Shown here in pieces: positions 53,773 through 63,059 of a stretch of DNA of 64,000 bases (position 1 is the first letter of the stretch; each line of letters opens with the position of its first letter). The position numbers and the translations under genes were made by a program. This DNA comes from Paenibacillus_L residui (GTDB lineage: Bacteria; Bacillota; Bacilli; Paenibacillales; NBRC-103111): contig NZ_JBHTIU010000013.1 of assembly GCF_042677205.1 (NCBI RefSeq), positions 8,392 through 72,391 on the forward strand. Direction: 5' to 3'. The notes under the pieces are model-generated. The model was given only the letters and a program-made list of their open reading frames with translations. It was not told the origin of the DNA and made no database searches.

Positions 53773-54772
53773 GCTCTGGTTTATATTGGTTGCCGTCTTG
53801 TTTATCGGATTCTTCTTTCTGGAAGGATTCGATTTCGGAGTAGGCTTATCCACCAAGCTTCTGGCCCGGACTGACGGGGAACGCAGGGTGCTGATCAATT
53901 CGATCGGCCCGTTCTGGGATGCGAATGAAGTGTGGCTGCTGACGGCAGGCGGGGCGATGTTCGCCGCCTTTCCTCACTGGTATGCCACGCTGTTCAGCGG
54001 TTTTTACATGCCGCTCGTCGTTGTGCTGCTGGCTCTGATCGGCCGCGGCGTCGCCTTCGAATTCAGGGGGAAGGTGGACGGCGTACGCTGGAAGAAAACA
54101 TGGGACCTGGTTATCTTCCTGGGCAGCCTGCTGCCTCCGTTTCTGTTCGGCGTCGTCTTCGCCAGTCTTCTGAAGGGGCTGCCGATTGATCAGAACATGG
54201 AGATGAATGCCGGGTGGTTGGATATGGTCAACGGATACACGGTGACCGGCGGAATAACGGTCGTCATGCTTTGTCTTGTGCATGGCCTGATGTTCACGAC
54301 GCTGCGCACGATGGGCGAGCTGCAGGAACGCGCCCGCAGAATGGCGAGGAGCCTGTTGCTTCCGCTGGCCGGCCTACTCCTTGTGTTTGGTTTCATGACC
54401 TATTGGATGACCGATATCTTTGCGGTGCGCGGGGGCATATTAATCCCTCTTGCCGTAGTCGGAGTGCTGGCTTTCGTGCTGGCCGGTTATTTCATCTCCA
54501 AACGCAGGGACGGGTGGGCGTTCGGCATGACCGGTACGGTCATTGTCTTGTCCGTTGCTTCCGTCTTTATCGGTTTGTTCCCGCGCGTTATGATCAGTTC
54601 GCTGGACAGCGCGTTCAATCTGACCATCCATAATGCGGCTTCCGGCGCATATTCTCTCAAAATCATGACCATCGTGGCCGTCACTCTGCTGCCCTTCGTG
54701 CTGGGCTATCAAATATGGAGCTATTTTGTCTTTCATAAACGCCTTCATGAGAAGGGGCATCTGGAATACTGA
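53756..54772 (+). CDS. cydB: Cytochrome bd oxidase subunit II
   Basis: This 338-residue membrane subunit is paired with CydA. Typical features are FFLEGFDFGVG in the first helix, FWDANEVWLLTAGGAMFAAFP and RGVAFEFRGK. Nine or so hydrophobic helices are evident. The start lies within the end of cydA with GGGAGGG in front, and the stop TGA overlaps the ATG of the following ABC gene, so the four cyd genes are translationally coupled. Confidence 0.95.
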   Translation: MLSLNELWFILVAVLFIGFFFLEGFDFGVGLSTKLLARTDGERRVLINSIGPFWDANEVWLLTAGGAMFAAFPHWYATLFSGFYMPLVVVLLALIGRGVAFEFRGKVDGVRWKKTWDLVIFLGSLLPPFLFGVVFASLLKGLPIDQNMEMNAGWLDMVNGYTVTGGITVVMLCLVHGLMFTTLRTMGELQERARRMARSLLLPLAGLLLVFGFMTYWMTDIFAVRGGILIPLAVVGVLAFVLAGYFISKRRDGWAFGMTGTVIVLSVASVFIGLFPRVMISSLDSAFNLTIHNAASGAYSLKIMTIVAVTLLPFVLGYQIWSYFVFHKRLHEKGHLEY

Positions 54773-56514
54773 TGGATAAACATTTACTGGGGTATAAGGG
54801 GGCCAAAGGGACCGTAATCGTCCTTGCGCTCCTGATCCTGATACAAGGCATTTCTATTGTATACATGGCTAAAGGGCTGGCGGAGGTTATTTCGGCGCTG
54901 TTTGAAGGGCACGCTTTGCGGGAGCAAAAAGGTCCGCTGCTCGTATTTCTGCTGGCCTTTCTGACCCGGCAGATGACGTCTCTGCTGCAGCAGAAGACGG
55001 CCCAGCGCTTTGCTCAAGCGACAGCGGCGGATATGCGCAGGAAGCTGATGGAGCGGCTGTTTCGGCATGGGCCGAGATTAATCCGGGCGGAAGGAACCGG
55101 GAATGTGGTGACCCTTGTGCTGGAGGGCGTCTCCCAGTTCCGCACCTACCTGGAGCTGATTCTGCCCCGGATGATCGGAACGGTGATTATACCGATCATT
55201 CTGCTCGGATACATCTTCCTGCTGGACGGCGTATCCGGCATCATTTTAGTTGTAACGATGCCTATTCTCATCGCTTTTCTTATTCTGATCGGGCTGGCTG
55301 CGCGCAAGCAAATGGATCGTCAATGGACATCGTACCGGACCTTGTCGAATCATTTCGTAGATTCGCTGCGCGGGCTGGAGACGCTGAAGTTTCTCGGGCG
55401 CAGCCGCTCGCACAGCCATACGATCGGGCAGGTGAGCGACAAGTACCGGTCAGCGACGCTGCGCACGCTGCGTGTCGCTTTTCTGTCCTCCTTCGCCCTG
55501 GATTTCTTCGCGATGCTATCCGTAGCGTCCGTTGCGGTAAGCCTGGGATTGCGCCTGGTTCAAGGACATATGACGCTGGCGGTCGGCTTGACCGTTCTCA
55601 TCCTGGCGCCGGAATATTTCCTGCCGGTCCGGATGATCGGGGCCGATTACCATGCTTCCTTGCGGGGCAAGGAGGCAGGCAAAGCCATTCATGCGATCAT
55701 CGGCCATACCCGGGAAGCATCGGTATCTTCAGCATCCTCGGAATCCGGCCCGCCTCCCGATTATGCATGGACGCACAAGAGCACCTTGGCGCTGGCCTCG
55801 ATTCATGTCCGGCATGAAGCGGAAGGGCCTTATTCCTTGCAGGATGTTTCCTTCAAGCTTCAGGGGATGCGAAAAATCGGCATCATCGGTGAGAGCGGTG
55901 CCGGCAAATCGACGCTGATCGATGTGCTGGGCGGCTTCCTGCCCCCTTCTTCCGGGTATTTCGAGCTGGACGGTCATCACGTCTGTGCTCTTAACGGAGA
56001 TTTCTGGCGGCAGCAGATGGTCTACCTTCCGCAGCATCCTTATATCTTCAACCGGTCTCTGGCGGACAATGTCCGTTTCTATGCGCCGGATGCTTCGCAA
56101 GAGGAGGTGGAGCGCGCGGTGGCTGCCGCCGGACTTTCGAATCTGGTCGCGGCGTTGCCTCACGGAATGGATGAAGCGATCGGCAACGGCGGGCGGAGAC
56201 TGAGCGGAGGACAAGAGCAGCGTATCGCGCTCGCCCGTGCCTTCCTGAGCGACCGGCCGATTGTTCTGCTGGATGAACCGACCGCCCATCTCGATATAGA
56301 GACGGAATATGAATTGAAGGAAACGATGCTGTCCTTATTTGCTGACCGGCTCGTATTCCTGGCCACTCATCGCCTGCACTGGATGCCGGATATGGACCAG
56401 ATCATTGTACTGGATAAAGGAAGAGTGGCTGAGACAGGCACTCATGAAGAGCTTATCGCACAGAAGGGCTTGTATTTCCAGATGCTTGCATCGCAACGGG
56501 AGGGGATTCTATGA
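54772..56514 (+). CDS. cydD: Thiol reductant ABC exporter subunit CydD
   Basis: This 580-residue half-transporter has a six-helix membrane domain (about 15-310) fused to an ATPase. The ATPase shows Walker A GESGAGKST (near 372), signature LSGGQEQR, and Walker B IVLLDEPTAHLD with the H-loop ATHR. With CydC it forms the exporter needed to mature cytochrome bd by supplying cysteine or glutathione-like thiols outside the membrane. In Bacillus the first of the two genes is called cydC; I use the Escherichia coli order here. It overlaps cydB and the next gene. Confidence 0.9.
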   Translation: MDKHLLGYKGAKGTVIVLALLILIQGISIVYMAKGLAEVISALFEGHALREQKGPLLVFLLAFLTRQMTSLLQQKTAQRFAQATAADMRRKLMERLFRHGPRLIRAEGTGNVVTLVLEGVSQFRTYLELILPRMIGTVIIPIILLGYIFLLDGVSGIILVVTMPILIAFLILIGLAARKQMDRQWTSYRTLSNHFVDSLRGLETLKFLGRSRSHSHTIGQVSDKYRSATLRTLRVAFLSSFALDFFAMLSVASVAVSLGLRLVQGHMTLAVGLTVLILAPEYFLPVRMIGADYHASLRGKEAGKAIHAIIGHTREASVSSASSESGPPPDYAWTHKSTLALASIHVRHEAEGPYSLQDVSFKLQGMRKIGIIGESGAGKSTLIDVLGGFLPPSSGYFELDGHHVCALNGDFWRQQMVYLPQHPYIFNRSLADNVRFYAPDASQEEVERAVAAAGLSNLVAALPHGMDEAIGNGGRRLSGGQEQRIALARAFLSDRPIVLLDEPTAHLDIETEYELKETMLSLFADRLVFLATHRLHWMPDMDQIIVLDKGRVAETGTHEELIAQKGLYFQMLASQREGIL

Positions 56515-58280
56515 AGCGGGAGGAATGGTTGCGTCCCTACACGAAGGCTTACTCGGGACGCATCGCGGCCATAGCCGTCCTGAGCTTGTTAACCGCCCTT
56601 AGCGCCAGCCTGCTTCTGTTCACCTCCGGTTATCTCATCTCCAAGGCGGCGCTGCGTCCGGAGAATGTTCTGATGATCTATGTGCCTATCGTGCTTGTCA
56701 GAACGTTCGGGATCGGCAAGGCGGCCCTCCATTACATCGAGCGGTTGGTCAGCCATGATACGGTATTGCGTATCTTGTCCCAAATGCGCGTACGGCTGTA
56801 TCAGGTTCTGGAACCGCAGGCGCTGTTTGTCCGCTCCCGGTTTCGGACGGGCGAGCTCCTGGGCACTCTGGCCGACGATATCGAGCACTTGCAAAATGTA
56901 TATCTCCGCACGGTATTCCCGATGCTTACGGCCGTAATTATGTACGGACTATGGATAGCCGCCTTAGGCTGCTTTGACCTGTCCTATGCGCTGCTTATGG
57001 GAGGATATGTCGATATTCTTGTGTTTATTCTGCCGGGCTTGTCCCTGTGGCTGACCAGGAAGAAATACCGGAGGATGAAGAAGGAACGCCAAGGGCTGTA
57101 TCAGAAGCTGACCGATGCCGTCCTGGGCATCAACGACTGGGTCATCAGCGGAAGGGCACAGCAATTCGTCGGTTCGTACGAGAACGATGAACGGAAGGTG
57201 GCTGCCATCGACAGCGAGCTGAAAAGCTGGGGCAGATGGCGATTTTTGATCGGGCAATGTGTGGTCGGCATCGCAGTGGTGTCCATGATCTGCTGGTCGG
57301 AGCAGCTGACCGTCCGCGGGGATATTCCCGCTGTCTGGATCGCGGCCTTCGTGCTCGTCGTGTTTCCATTGATGGATGTCTACTTGCCCGCTTCCGAGGC
57401 TGTAGAGAAAATTCCCGAGTACCAGGACTCCAGGGCAAGGCTGGCAGGACTGAGCGATCCGTCGCCGGTGCAGGCGGGAGAGGCTGCTCCCCGGGGGCTG
57501 GTGCCCGAGCCATCCATTCCGGAAGAAGCACTGCGGCAGGCACGGCAGCACGCGGACATCCGCTTGGATCAGGTCCGTTTCCGGTACGATGGCGCAGCGG
57601 ATCGGGTGCTGGACGGGATTTCCCTCCATATCCCGCAAGGGGCCAAGGTGGCGGTTCTGGGGCGGAGCGGGGCCGGGAAATCTACCCTGCTGAAGCTGAT
57701 TCAGGGAGCAATTACTCCGGAGAGCGGCCGGGTAACCATAAACAGGGTGAGTGCAGACCGGTTCGGCGAGCATATTCCCGAAGTAATGGCGATGCTGAAC
57801 CAGAGCCCGTACCTGTTCGATACGTCGGTGGCGAATAATATTAGGCTCGGCAGACCGGATGCAGCGGAGGACGAGGTTCGGCACGTGTCCCGCCTGGTCG
57901 GGCTGGACATGCTGATTGAATCCTTGCCTGCAGGCTATGCCACCCCTATGCTGGAAGCGGGACAGCGGTTCTCCGGCGGGGAGAGGCAGCGGATTGCCCT
58001 GGCCCGTATCCTGCTGCAGAATACGCCGGTCGTCCTTCTGGATGAGCCGACGGTAGGGCTCGATCCGAAGACCGAACAAAGCCTGCTGGCCACCATATTC
58101 GATGCGCTGCAGGGGAAAACGCTCCTGTGGATAACGCATCACCTGCTGGGTGTACATCAGATGGATAAGGTGATTTTCCTCGAAAACGGAAAAATTACGA
58201 TGAGCGGCCCACACGCCGAATTAATGGCACGGAATGCCCATTACCGGCAGCTGCACCATCTGGACTACCCTGCCGGTTAA
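56511..58280 (+). CDS. cydC: Thiol reductant ABC exporter subunit CydC
   Basis: This 589-residue partner of CydD has a membrane domain with ALSASLLLFTSGYLISKAAL near the N-terminus and an ATPase with Walker A GRSGAGKST (near 383). The signature is FSGGERQR and Walker B is VVLLDEPTVGLD, followed by WITHH. It begins inside the stop of cydD (ATGA). It completes the cydABDC operon, the same gene content as in Bacillus subtilis. Confidence 0.9.
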   Translation: MKREEWLRPYTKAYSGRIAAIAVLSLLTALSASLLLFTSGYLISKAALRPENVLMIYVPIVLVRTFGIGKAALHYIERLVSHDTVLRILSQMRVRLYQVLEPQALFVRSRFRTGELLGTLADDIEHLQNVYLRTVFPMLTAVIMYGLWIAALGCFDLSYALLMGGYVDILVFILPGLSLWLTRKKYRRMKKERQGLYQKLTDAVLGINDWVISGRAQQFVGSYENDERKVAAIDSELKSWGRWRFLIGQCVVGIAVVSMICWSEQLTVRGDIPAVWIAAFVLVVFPLMDVYLPASEAVEKIPEYQDSRARLAGLSDPSPVQAGEAAPRGLVPEPSIPEEALRQARQHADIRLDQVRFRYDGAADRVLDGISLHIPQGAKVAVLGRSGAGKSTLLKLIQGAITPESGRVTINRVSADRFGEHIPEVMAMLNQSPYLFDTSVANNIRLGRPDAAEDEVRHVSRLVGLDMLIESLPAGYATPMLEAGQRFSGGERQRIALARILLQNTPVVLLDEPTVGLDPKTEQSLLATIFDALQGKTLLWITHHLLGVHQMDKVIFLENGKITMSGPHAELMARNAHYRQLHHLDYPAG

Positions 58281-58467
58281 CCGCCGGCCTGGAACGGAGT
58301 ACCGGCCAAGCGCGAAATGAAGTTGGCCTGAGGGGGAAATTGTTTAAAACTATTTTTTCCAACAACTCCTCATGAGGATGTAGTATAATACACAGGTTAG
58401 AGTTGGTAACTATGGAAAGTATCGGGATAGTGGATTTTCCGCCATGATTATCGGGAGGTAATATCAC

Positions 58468-59229
58468 ATGTTTAGTTATTATGGAAAATTGAGCACAGAA
58501 CTCTATGATTTCACCAAGCCGGTCGGCAAGTCTATCTCCGGCGACATTGAATATTATACCAGTCGCTTGCAAAACCTGGGCGGCAGAGTGCTGGAAGCCG
58601 GGGTCGGATCGGGTAGAGTTCTGATCCCGCTTCTGGAGAAGGGATTCGTCGTGGACGGAATAGATTACTCGGCGGACATGCTGCACTCCTGCCGGGAACG
58701 CTGCAAGGAACGGGGTTTGGCTCCGGAATTATATGAAATGAGGCTTGAAAGCTTTCAGCTCCCGCATAAATATAAAGCTATCATTATGCCGACCGGCTCC
58801 TTCTGTTTGATAGAGAACAGAGAGGATTCGATCCGGGTATTGCAAAACTTTCTCAACCATTTGGAAGCCGGCGGCCGCATCATTGTGGATCTGCTGCTTC
58901 CCCATGATTTTAAAGAGGGAGAGATTGCAACCAAGGTTTTCGCTCTGCCCCATGGAGAAGGAATCACCCTGGAAAGCAAATCGATTGCGATCGATTGGGT
59001 TAACCAGCGAACGAATAGCATTTTAAAGTACGAAAAATGGAAAGACGGGAAGCTGATAGATACCGAGCTGCAGGAGTTCGGGTTAAGATGGTACGGGGTA
59101 GAGGAATTCCGGCTGCTTCTGGAAGGTCTTGGTTTCACGAACATCACTTGCTCCTCCGGTTATGTCCACGGCAAATACCCGACCGATCCCGGAGAAATCA
59201 TCACCTTCGAAGCAGAGAAGAGGCAGTGA
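58468..59229 (+). CDS. Class I SAM-dependent methyltransferase
   Basis: This 253-residue methyltransferase has motif I as RVLEAGVGSGRVLIPLLEKG (near 36-55), the acidic ribose-binding residue in VDGIDYS and motif IV-like YKAIIMPTGSF. The substrate cannot be deduced. GGGAGG lies 8 bases before ATG 58468, and TATAAT at 58384 is a likely -10 box although the -35 box is unclear. It stands alone between cydC and a weak hairpin. Confidence 0.88.
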   Translation: MFSYYGKLSTELYDFTKPVGKSISGDIEYYTSRLQNLGGRVLEAGVGSGRVLIPLLEKGFVVDGIDYSADMLHSCRERCKERGLAPELYEMRLESFQLPHKYKAIIMPTGSFCLIENREDSIRVLQNFLNHLEAGGRIIVDLLLPHDFKEGEIATKVFALPHGEGITLESKSIAIDWVNQRTNSILKYEKWKDGKLIDTELQEFGLRWYGVEEFRLLLEGLGFTNITCSSGYVHGKYPTDPGEIITFEAEKRQ

Positions 59230-59242
59230 CCGTATTCGCATG

Positions 59243-59278
59243 AACGCCGCCGTTCGGAGATATCCCGAGGGCGGCGTT
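59243..59278 (+). terminator. GC-rich hairpin after the methyltransferase gene
   Basis: AACGCCGCC (59243-59251) pairs with GGCGGCGTT (59270-59278). Few T follow, so it is a weak terminator or a message-stabilising element. The remaining bases to 59460 show nothing that I recognise. Confidence 0.6.
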
Positions 59279-59472
59279 TGAATTGCTAAGGAAGTAATAC
59301 TCCGCTTCATCCGGGCTCTGGCGCAGGGCTCAAGATCGTGTTACTATGTTGCCAAAGACATTATTACGGCAGTGGCGCGGAGCTTGAAGCAGCCGGGGAG
59401 CACAAAGGCTGACATACAGCTGGTAAATCGGCGGTACCAGGCTCCGGTCCAATCCAATCCGGGGAGATTATG

Positions 59473-60399
59473 ATGAGAAGCTCACAAATTCAATGGACGG
59501 ACAAGAACATACACGTATACAAATGGGAGCCTGATGAAGGGGAGAAGACCTGCGGGATCGTTCAGGTGGTTCACGGGTCGTGTGAGCACGCGAACCGATA
59601 TGAGCGTTTCGCCCGTTTCCTTACGGAGCATGGATGGGCTGTCTATGCCGGTGACCTGAGGGGACACGGCCGGTCGGTATCCCGGAAGGAGGATCTGGGG
59701 TATTTCGGGGAGAAGGACGGCTGGAGCGGGATGGTCGATGATGTGCACAAGGTGACGGAGCTTATTCGCGAAGAGTATCCCGATAAGAACATCGTCCTGT
59801 TTGGCCACAGCATGGGCTCGTTCCTGGCGCGCCATTATGCGATGCTGTTCGGCCCGGAGCTGGCGGGATTGATTCTTAGCGGATCCGCCCATTATGACAG
59901 GCTTTCTCTGAGGGCGGGCAGATTTCTCGCTGAACGGGAAATCCGGAGGAAGGGCATTAAACATCGCAGTATGCTGCTGTATAAGCTGACATACGCTTCC
60001 TTCAACAGAAGGTTCGAGCCGGCGCGGTCCAGGCAGGACTGGTTATCGCGGGACCAGACGGAAGTGGACTTGTTCCTTCAGGATGAGCTTTGCGGATTTG
60101 TGTTCACGGCCGGCGGCTTTCGTGACATGTTCGACGGCCTGTTATTTATTACCGACCCGGTCAACATCCGGCGGACTCCCGGTGATTTGCCGATTTATTT
60201 AATCTCCGGCAAGGATGACCCTGTCGGCCAATTCGGAAAGACGGTAAAGCGGGCCTATGACTCTTACCGGAGCGCCGGTTTAACCAATATTGAAATGAAA
60301 TTGTACGACGGAATGCGGCATGAAATCTTGAATGAAATCGGCCGGGAAGAAGTATATGGGGACATCCTGGGGTGGATGGCGAATATCAAGATCAAATAA
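59473..60399 (+). CDS. Alpha/beta hydrolase, lysophospholipase or monoacylglycerol lipase type
   Basis: This 308-residue serine hydrolase has an oxyanion-region motif in VVHGSCEHANRY and GDLRGHGRS. The nucleophile elbow is GHSMGSFL (serine near 116), the acid Asp is in ISGKDDPVG and the base His in YDGMRHEILNE. The combination VHGxxEHxxRY and GHGxS is typical of monoacylglycerol-lipase-like proteins. No signal peptide is seen. GGGGAG favours ATG 59473 over ATG 59470. It converges with the minus-strand nucleotidyltransferase gene. Confidence 0.88.
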   Translation: MRSSQIQWTDKNIHVYKWEPDEGEKTCGIVQVVHGSCEHANRYERFARFLTEHGWAVYAGDLRGHGRSVSRKEDLGYFGEKDGWSGMVDDVHKVTELIREEYPDKNIVLFGHSMGSFLARHYAMLFGPELAGLILSGSAHYDRLSLRAGRFLAEREIRRKGIKHRSMLLYKLTYASFNRRFEPARSRQDWLSRDQTEVDLFLQDELCGFVFTAGGFRDMFDGLLFITDPVNIRRTPGDLPIYLISGKDDPVGQFGKTVKRAYDSYRSAGLTNIEMKLYDGMRHEILNEIGREEVYGDILGWMANIKIK

Positions 60400-60419
60400 C
60401 CCCTTAGCCTGGGGGGTTA
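60397..60419. terminator. Hairpin between convergent genes
   Basis: TAACCCC (60397-60403) pairs with GGGGTTA (60413-60419). It includes the stop codon of the hydrolase and ends two bases before the stop of the opposing gene. Confidence 0.6.
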
Positions 60420-60420
60420 G

Positions 60421-61002
60421 TCAGAATAAGTATTTTAATCCTCTATTGTTTTCGAGCCATAACGAGAATTGTTCCGTTGATTTTATACCTTCGAATACAG
60501 CTTCATAAATATCTACGCTGAAAAATTTTTTCCGATAGTCGGGATGTCGGTGAAGGTAGTTCTTAAGTGCCAGTATAATTGGCCTGTTTGTTTCGTTGAC
60601 CTTTGATTGCAGCGCGGCAAATTGTTCTTGCTTTTGTTTAAATTGTGTTGATTCAAGCGCCCATACATCTATCTTCCAGTCATTATTTAATATGGTGGTA
60701 TATATTCCCCAATAAAGCCCCCTTGGCAAATGCGGGGACACACCATTCCATTCATTGCGGTAATTCATCTTGGAAGGATTTAAACTATGAGCCAAGTCCT
60801 TACCCAGGTCAAAGAACTTGGATACGCTCATTTCATTATCCTCAAGATATATATCTAAATCTCTCCAAGTCATTAAATTTAATGAATAACTGCCGTGGAC
60901 ACAAGGTTGTCCATATTGATTCAAAATCTTCATTAGTCCCAACGCATTTAGCAGATCATTTGCTTCATTGCGTATTTTTTCGTTTAGCTCCTCGTAGGGC
61001 AT
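60421..61002 (-). CDS. Nucleotidyltransferase-like protein, AT-rich
   Basis: This 193-residue protein has the polymerase-beta-type nucleotidyltransferase motif: GSYSLNLMTWRDLDIYL supplies GS and the DxD acidic pair, and WKIDVWAL supplies the third acid. These folds include antibiotic nucleotidyltransferases (AadA/LinB types) and GrpB-like proteins; no specific member is recognised. GGAGGTG precedes the start. Base composition is much more AT-rich than the flanking genes, which suggests transfer. A hairpin GAGCACCC/GGGTGCTC lies upstream at 61095-61123. Confidence 0.75.
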   Translation of the reverse strand: MPYEELNEKIRNEANDLLNALGLMKILNQYGQPCVHGSYSLNLMTWRDLDIYLEDNEMSVSKFFDLGKDLAHSLNPSKMNYRNEWNGVSPHLPRGLYWGIYTTILNNDWKIDVWALESTQFKQKQEQFAALQSKVNETNRPIILALKNYLHRHPDYRKKFFSVDIYEAVFEGIKSTEQFSLWLENNRGLKYLF

Positions 61003-61094
61003 AGATTACACCTCCATATTTTTTCATCATACCACAATAGTTGGATAGACTTGTTATTTGAAATGAATCACGGCGGGCTTGTTTTTCATGAAGA

Positions 61095-61123
61095 GAGCAC
61101 CCATTGGCAGCGCAAGGGTGCTC
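61095..61123. terminator. Hairpin between the old yellow enzyme and nucleotidyltransferase genes
   Basis: GAGCACCC (61095-61102) pairs with GGGTGCTC (61116-61123). It lies downstream of the minus-strand oxidoreductase gene and may end its message, although no clear T run follows on that strand. Confidence 0.5.
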
Positions 61124-61212
61124 CTGTTTCTATATGTTCCTTTTCCATATTACTTTTTTATAGCTTAATGAATCCCATATCGCCTTCTCCAACATTATTG
61201 CTAGCGAACCTT

Positions 61213-62316
61213 CTAAACCAGGGTATTCAATGCCTCCGGTGTATAGGGAATGAGCTCGCTCAGTCGGCCTTCGCGAATTTTCGCCGCCCACTCCGGATCA
61301 GCGAGCAAAGCGCGGCCAACAGCGACTAGGTCGAACTCTTCGTTCTCCAATCGCTCCATAAGAAGCTGGATATGAGTGGCTTGGGCTCCCTTGCCTTCAC
61401 TGAGGCTGCTCACCACATCTCCGTCCAGACCGACGGAGCCGACCGTAATGGTAGGCTTGCCGGTCAGCTTCTTGGTCCAGCCAGCGAGGTTGAGCGGTGA
61501 GCCTTCGAATTCCGGTTCCCAGTAACGGCGTGTGGAACAATGGAACATATCGACACCGGCATCTGTAAGAGGCGCTAACAGCTTGGCCAGCTGATCGGGG
61601 TTCTCAGCCAGCTTGACGGTATAATGTCCCGTTTTCCACTGGGAGAATCGGAAGACGATAGGAAAGCCGGGTCCCACCGCACGGCGGCACGCTGCTACAA
61701 CTTCCGCGGCGAAGCGGGTCCGCCGGACCAGGTCGCCTCCATAACGGTCCGTGCGCCGGTTGGTGTTCTCCCACAAAAATTGATCGATAAGATAGCCATG
61801 GGCTCCATGAATCTCCAATCCGTCGAAGCCAAGCCGCTGCGCGTTGGCCGCCCCTTGAGCGTAAGCGTCAATAACCGCGGAGATTTCGGAATCGCTCATC
61901 GGTTCTGTGACTTGAACGCCCGATAACGATAATCCGGACGGTCCGATCGGCCGAACTTCCGGATTCGGCGGGTCGCCGATATTGCGCATCATGCCAATGT
62001 GCCATAGCTGCGGTATAATGCGTCCGCCTGCCTTGTGAACGGCATCCACAACTTTGGACCAGCCTTGCAGGGCGTCTTCGCCGTGAATATTGGGCCAGTC
62101 GGGATGGCTTCCCGCCGCCGGGTGGTTGATCAAGGTGCCTTCCGTGACGATAAGCCCGACACCGTTCTCCGCCCGCCTGCGGTAATAAGCCGCTACATTC
62201 GGTCCCGGTACTCCGTCAGGGGAGAAGGCCCGAGTCATCGGAGCCATGACGATCCGGTTCGGAAGGGTCAAGCTTCCGATGCTGAAAGGTTGAAACAACG
62301 CGCTACTAATATCCAA
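61213..62316 (-). CDS. NADH:flavin oxidoreductase, old yellow enzyme family
   Basis: This 367-residue FMN enzyme reduces activated C=C bonds of enones or quinone-like electrophiles. Recognisable parts are LFQPFSIGSLTLPNRIVMAP at the N-terminus, PQLWHIG, LEIHGAHGYLIDQFLW (active-site His and the HxxH-type loop) and DLVAVGRALLADPEWA at the phosphate-binding end. GGAGGG at 62329-62324 is well placed for the TTG at 62316; an ATG five codons earlier would overlap that ribosome site. It lies just downstream of a MerR gene in the same direction and is probably controlled by it. Confidence 0.9.
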   Translation of the reverse strand: MDISSALFQPFSIGSLTLPNRIVMAPMTRAFSPDGVPGPNVAAYYRRRAENGVGLIVTEGTLINHPAAGSHPDWPNIHGEDALQGWSKVVDAVHKAGGRIIPQLWHIGMMRNIGDPPNPEVRPIGPSGLSLSGVQVTEPMSDSEISAVIDAYAQGAANAQRLGFDGLEIHGAHGYLIDQFLWENTNRRTDRYGGDLVRRTRFAAEVVAACRRAVGPGFPIVFRFSQWKTGHYTVKLAENPDQLAKLLAPLTDAGVDMFHCSTRRYWEPEFEGSPLNLAGWTKKLTGKPTITVGSVGLDGDVVSSLSEGKGAQATHIQLLMERLENEEFDLVAVGRALLADPEWAAKIREGRLSELIPYTPEALNTLV

Positions 62317-62387
62317 TAGGATTCCCTCCATCTTCTTTATGGAAATGTCTGCATTCGATATTACTTCTTCTCGTTTTTAACGGACCC

Positions 62388-62786
62388 TTATTTAACCTTC
62401 CCTTGGCGTTTAATTTTCTTCCAGAAAGCGAGAAGTTCTTCCAATTTGGCCTCGGCTTCCTTCAAAGCCGCGATTTGTTTCCGGGTATCCCTCAGCTTGC
62501 CTTCGTATAAGTCAATCGCTTCGGAAGCGCAGGCGGCCGGTGCGTCAGCGTGGCGGGTTACCGCGGAGGGGATCCCTGAACTGCAGGCCAGGATAGGGGC
62601 GATCTCGTCAGTACGAAGTCCGAGATCAAGAAATAGCTGAATCATCTTCACCCTTTCTATGTCCGTATCATCATATTCCCGGTATCCGTTCTCCAGGCGC
62701 TGCGGAGCTATGAGCTCTTTTTCCTCGTAATAACGAAGGGACCGGATACTGACCCCGGTTTTATCGGACAATTCGCTAATTAGCAC
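62388..62786 (-). CDS. MerR-family regulator
   Basis: This 132-residue regulator has the MerR N-terminal winged helix (LISELSDKTGVSIRSLRYYEEKELIAPQR), an effector-region linker with YDDTDIERVKMIQLFLDLG, and a C-terminal dimerising coiled coil (GKLRDTRKQIAALKEAEAKLEELL). I choose GTG 62786 because AAAGGAAGAG precedes it and it places the helix-turn-helix at the usual position; an upstream ATG at 62819 is an alternative. Two cysteines are near the end of the linker (ACSSG, AACASE). It probably activates its own promoter and the oxidoreductase gene. Confidence 0.87.
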   Translation of the reverse strand: MLISELSDKTGVSIRSLRYYEEKELIAPQRLENGYREYDDTDIERVKMIQLFLDLGLRTDEIAPILACSSGIPSAVTRHADAPAACASEAIDLYEGKLRDTRKQIAALKEAEAKLEELLAFWKKIKRQGKVK

Positions 62787-62821
62787 TGGTATCTCTTCCT
62801 TTCTGATTAGCTTATCCATAG

Positions 62822-62850
62822 ATTAAAGGATGACATCGTGTGAGGGTCAA
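62822..62850 (-). promoter_or_regulatory. Promoter of the MerR/oxidoreductase operon
   Basis: On the minus strand TTGACC (62850-62845) and TTTAAT (62827-62822) are separated by 17 bases. The next gene region 62860-63059 holds no further recognisable gene. Confidence 0.6.
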
Positions 62851-63059
62851 TAACCTATTGAAAAAAAGTACGAGGCGTGGAAGGGAGGGGAGGCGGGCCC
62901 TAACGAAAGAGAATGGAGGTTCGTCCTGCAGGCTGCAAAGAGGAAGAAAGGGGTTGGGGGGACTCGGAGGTTAATGCAGTCTCCACTTGACTCAAGGTGT
63001 AGTGCCCCGCCCTGCGACGGGGAGCATGAGTCATTTCCCGCCTTGCCTAAATAGTACGC

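Noticed and set aside
56964..58214. 416-codon minus-strand frame
   Set aside because: Antisense to cydC, whose ATPase motifs are unambiguous.
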